From: Methanomethylicus sp964513415
Lineage (GTDB): Archaea; Thermoproteota; Methanomethylicia; Methanomethylicales; Methanomethylicaceae
Reading direction: 5' to 3'
NCBI GenBank assembly: GCA_964513415.1
Contig: CAZEMX010000106.1
Location: 1-6,949 of the forward strand
Length of the DNA stretch: 6,949 nucleotides
This document shows, in pieces, positions 5,783-6,949 of the stretch. A program made the translations under genes and the position numbers. The notes under the pieces were generated by a model. It worked only from the letters and a program-made list of their open reading frames with translations, made no database searches and was not told where the DNA came from. Position 1 is the stretch's first letter, and each line of letters opens with the position of its first letter.

Positions 5783-6262
5783 CTACTGCGGAGGGGCCTT
5801 CTGCGTGAGGTACTTGCCGAGCTCCGGCATGTCCTTCTGCATATCCTTGAGCAGCTTGTAAGCCACCCTGTCGACGGTGGACATGCCCTTGTCGGTGAGC
5901 CGCCGCCCCTTCGTGGTCGCCTTCGCGACCAGACCTGCTGCCTCCATCTGCTGGAGGTTCTTCCTTATCATCGAGGCGCCTGACTTCAAGAAGTGCTCGT
6001 TCCGCATGCCCTTCTTGGTCCTTCCGCCGTACATCGTCCTGAGCCTCTCGATGCCAACAGGGGACTCGATGTAGAGCCGCCTCAACAGCGAGGCGCTACG
6101 TACGTACCAGAAGTTGGGTGATGCCGGCACTCGAGTAACATGCGGGCCCGTCTTCGTGTAGAGTGACCACTCCGGCGGAGCTACCTCCTTTACATTCTCC
6201 TTGAGGTAGAGCGCTAGGGCGTCGATTAGCTTATCCGCGGGAACGTTCTGAGCTAACGGCAA
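5783..6262 (-). CDS. rps19e: Small ribosomal subunit protein S19e
   Basis: S19e is a winged-helix protein of the 30S head, shared by archaea and eukaryotes and needed for small-subunit maturation in eukaryotes. The 159 residues match the family. Recognisable blocks are VPADKLIDALALYLKE (7-22), PPEWSLYTKTG (29-39), FWYVRSASLLRRLY (51-64), GIERLRTMYGGRTKKGMRNEHF (70-91), SGASMIRKNLQQMEAAGLV (94-112) and GRRLTDKG (119-126). TTG 6262 is the only reasonable start. An in-frame TAA directly precedes it, GGAGAG lies eight bases upstream, and the family N-terminus would be lost with a later start. It is the first gene after a strong TATA promoter and heads the eight-gene cluster. Stop is TAG, followed two codons later by TAA. 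Confidence 0.96.
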   Translation of the reverse strand: MPLAQNVPADKLIDALALYLKENVKEVAPPEWSLYTKTGPHVTRVPASPNFWYVRSASLLRRLYIESPVGIERLRTMYGGRTKKGMRNEHFLKSGASMIRKNLQQMEAAGLVAKATTKGRRLTDKGMSTVDRVAYKLLKDMQKDMPELGKYLTQKAPPQ

Positions 6263-6270
6263 TTAAGTAT

Positions 6271-6276
6271 CTCTCC
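6271..6276 (-). promoter_or_regulatory. Ribosome binding site of S19e
   Basis: GGAGAG (part of GAAAGGAGAG) lies eight bases before TTG 6262, with an in-frame TAA abutting the TTG. Together they fix the non-ATG start. Confidence 0.7.
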
Positions 6277-6288
6277 TTTCAAGTCTTC

Positions 6289-6308
6289 AGAGAATAAAAT
6301 AAATCTCT
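6289..6308. repeat. Inverted repeat with an all-A/T spacer in the S19e promoter
   Basis: AGAGA and TCTCT arms flank the 10-base spacer ATAAAATAAA. The repeat fills the interval between the S19e TATA box and its predicted start near 6286. On the minus strand it reads as a T-rich tract, so it could be an initiator region, an operator, or the T-tract terminator of rnp4. The arms are only 5 bases. Confidence 0.35.
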
Positions 6309-6324
6309 ATATAAAACCTTTTGC
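6307..6324 (-). promoter_or_regulatory. Predicted TATA/BRE promoter of the S19e-to-FtsY cluster
   Basis: The minus strand reads GCAAAAGG followed by TTTTATATAG, the best TATA box in the window with a purine-rich BRE. Standard spacing places the start near 6286, giving a leader of about 24 bases that holds the GGAGAG site. No equally good promoter is visible within the next eight genes. Confidence 0.75.
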
Positions 6325-6334
6325 TTGATTCTGG

Positions 6335-6349
6335 ACGCGAAACGCGCGT
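6335..6349. repeat. CGCG-rich inverted repeat upstream of the S19e promoter
   Basis: ACGCG and CGCGT arms enclose AAACG; the alternative pairing CGCG-AAA-CGCG is equally possible. It lies about 20 bases upstream of the S19e TATA box, where an archaeal activator could bind, or in the 3' untranslated end of rnp4. No role is established. Confidence 0.3.
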
Positions 6350-6364
6350 GTTCATGGTGATTCT

Positions 6365-6374
6365 GCCGGCCGGC
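6365..6374. repeat. Perfect 10-base palindrome GCCGGCCGGC after rnp4
   Basis: This self-complementary GC block begins 17 bases beyond the rnp4 stop. As RNA it can only form a tiny hairpin, and no T-tract follows directly. As DNA it is a good dimer-binding shape. It may equally reflect high GC content. Confidence 0.35.
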
Positions 6375-6390
6375 TGCAGATAAACGCGGG

Positions 6391-6822
6391 CTATTGCGGT
6401 CGGTCGGTATCGTGGCCGAGGCCGGCGCGAGATGCAGATGGTATGTGCGCGCGACGGGTCAAGCCGCGCCTTGAGATGCCGCCGCACCTCAGGCAGGTAA
6501 CAGTCTGGTGTGTGGACCTGCGCCGGTTGATGCGGACCCTTGCGGTCCTCCCCGGGGCGAGGTATGCGCCGCAGGTTCTGCAGAAGTAGCGCTTCATGTG
6601 CGCGGGGATGCGCGTCCTTGTCCGGCGGGCTATGCGGACTGCCATCGCGACATAACGGTCGGCAAGGTCAGGGCGCTCGTGCGAGGCGGCTTCTGCCATG
6701 CTGAAGAGGTGGGCTATGCGCTGCTGCGCTATCTCCCGGATCTGGTTCGCATGCCTCACCATTGCAGGGTCGCCTTGCTTGAGACGGTGTGAGTCTGGGG
6801 TTATGTCCTTTTTGCTCGGCAT
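6391..6822 (-). CDS. rnp4: Ribonuclease P protein component 4 (Rpp21/Rpr2 family)
   Basis: Rnp4 is a zinc-binding protein subunit of archaeal RNase P, which removes the 5' leader of precursor tRNAs; it pairs with Rnp1 on the specificity domain of the RNA. The 143-residue product has a helical N-terminal half (about residues 22-75, HANQIREIAQQRIAHLFSMA and DLADRYVAMAVRIARR). A zinc ribbon follows with C81-x2-C84 and C110-x2-C113, embedded in RYFCRTCGAYL and TCLRCGGISRR. The last 25 residues or so are a basic, low-complexity tail. ATG 6822 has no obvious ribosome binding site and lies about 18 bases from the predicted transcript start; the internal ATG at residue 21 would also keep the whole domain. 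The tRNA-Gly gene diverges upstream. Stop is TAG. Confidence 0.93.
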   Translation of the reverse strand: MPSKKDITPDSHRLKQGDPAMVRHANQIREIAQQRIAHLFSMAEAASHERPDLADRYVAMAVRIARRTRTRIPAHMKRYFCRTCGAYLAPGRTARVRINRRRSTHQTVTCLRCGGISRRGLTRRAHIPSASRAGLGHDTDRPQ

Positions 6823-6855
6823 CGGGAGTGCGGCGCGAAGGGGGCAATAGCAAAT

Positions 6856-6870
6856 AGTAAATAATATAGG
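6856..6870. promoter_or_regulatory. AT-rich element serving as a likely divergent promoter for rnp4 and tRNA-Gly
   Basis: The plus strand reads TAGTAAATAATATAGG and the minus strand CCTATATTATTTACTA, each with a TATA-like core. Leftward, a start near 6840 suits rnp4 (ATG 6822). Rightward, a start near 6888-6890 suits the tRNA, whose mature 5' end is 6897. No other AT-rich block lies in the 74-base gap. Confidence 0.5.
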
Positions 6871-6896
6871 CTTGAAAGGGAGTTCTTTAGATTCAA

Positions 6897-6949
6897 GCGG
6901 CCGTGGTCTAGTCCGGTCTAGGATAAAAGCTTCCCAAGCTTTGGATCCC
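6897..6949 (+). tRNA. tRNA-Gly (anticodon CCC), 3' part cut by the window end
   Basis: The 5' acceptor strand GCGGCCG (6897-6903) is followed by T8 and G9. The D arm pairs GTCT (6906-6909) with GGAT (6921-6924), with A14 and the G18-G19 pair at 6915-6916. The anticodon stem AAAGC (6926-6930) pairs perfectly with GCTTT (6938-6942) around the 7-base loop TTCCCAA, giving anticodon CCC at 6933-6935, which reads GGG glycine codons. The variable region GGATC follows, and the window ends two bases into the T stem. No intron is visible at the canonical 37/38 site. The opposite strand would give a GGG proline anticodon, but the D-arm landmarks fit only this orientation. Confidence 0.9.

Noticed and set aside
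6287..6487. Minus-strand frame overlapping the rnp4 end and the S19e promoter
   Set aside because: It overlaps the rnp4 zinc-ribbon region in another frame, runs through the TATA box and has no family features.
6926..6942. AAGCTTCCCAAGCTT as an independent inverted repeat
   Set aside because: It is the anticodon stem-loop of the tRNA.
6897..6949. Minus-strand tRNA-Pro with a GGG anticodon
   Set aside because: The complement of the loop gives a possible GGG anticodon, but U8, A14, G18-G19 and the D-stem pairing fit only the plus strand.
1..6949. CRISPR array, transposon or defence system
   Set aside because: There are no spaced direct repeats, no transposase or nuclease genes and no atypical region; nearly all bases are explained by housekeeping genes.

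Overview
This window is a compact, gene-dense stretch of an archaeal chromosome. The proteins are archaeal/eukaryotic in type (Spt5, SecE, FtsY, prefoldin alpha, LX/L18a, aIF6, L31e, L39e, PDCD5, S19e, RNase P Rpp21/Rnp4, DTD2-type D-aminoacyl-tRNA deacylase). Promoters look like archaeal TATA elements, and ribosome binding sites are of the GGAGG / GGTGA kind. Fairly high GC, frequent TTG starts and the gene content suggest a euryarchaeal lineage, possibly a Thermoplasmatota/Methanomassiliicoccales-like organism. That placement is inference only.

Layout: all twelve protein genes lie on the minus strand, so transcription runs right to left. At the right edge a tRNA-Gly(CCC) gene points right (plus strand, cut by the window end). 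It diverges from rnp4 (RNase P protein component 4) across a short AT-rich element at about 6856-6870 that could serve both directions. After a 128-nt gap holding a clear TATA promoter comes an eight-gene cluster: S19e - PDCD5 - L39e - L31e - aIF6 - L18a/LX - prefoldin alpha - FtsY (6262 down to 2500). Spacings run from 34 nt to a 4-nt overlap. A 90-nt gap with a second promoter leads to argF and dtdA (2409 down to 652). A third promoter leads to secE and spt5 (572 down to the left edge), where spt5 is cut near its C-terminus.

How the genes fit together: the large cluster joins ribosomal proteins, the factor that keeps large subunits from joining small ones (aIF6), a nascent-chain chaperone subunit (prefoldin alpha) and the SRP receptor FtsY. 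It therefore covers ribosome assembly, nascent-chain handling and membrane targeting. secE-spt5 pairs the translocon gamma subunit with the transcription elongation factor, as in the widespread secE-nusG arrangement. rnp4 and the tRNA are tied by tRNA 5' processing. argF (arginine synthesis) and dtdA (removal of D-amino acids from tRNA) form a two-gene unit with no obvious shared pathway.

No stretch over 300 bases lacks a gene. I see no CRISPR array, insertion sequence, phage gene or clear sign of horizontal transfer. This is mostly conserved housekeeping sequence. The points most worth a second look are the long charged N-terminal extension on L31e, the shared tRNA/RNase P promoter, the dense use of TTG starts, promoters that overlap candidate T-tract terminators, and TAG stops in what may be a lineage related to pyrrolysine users.
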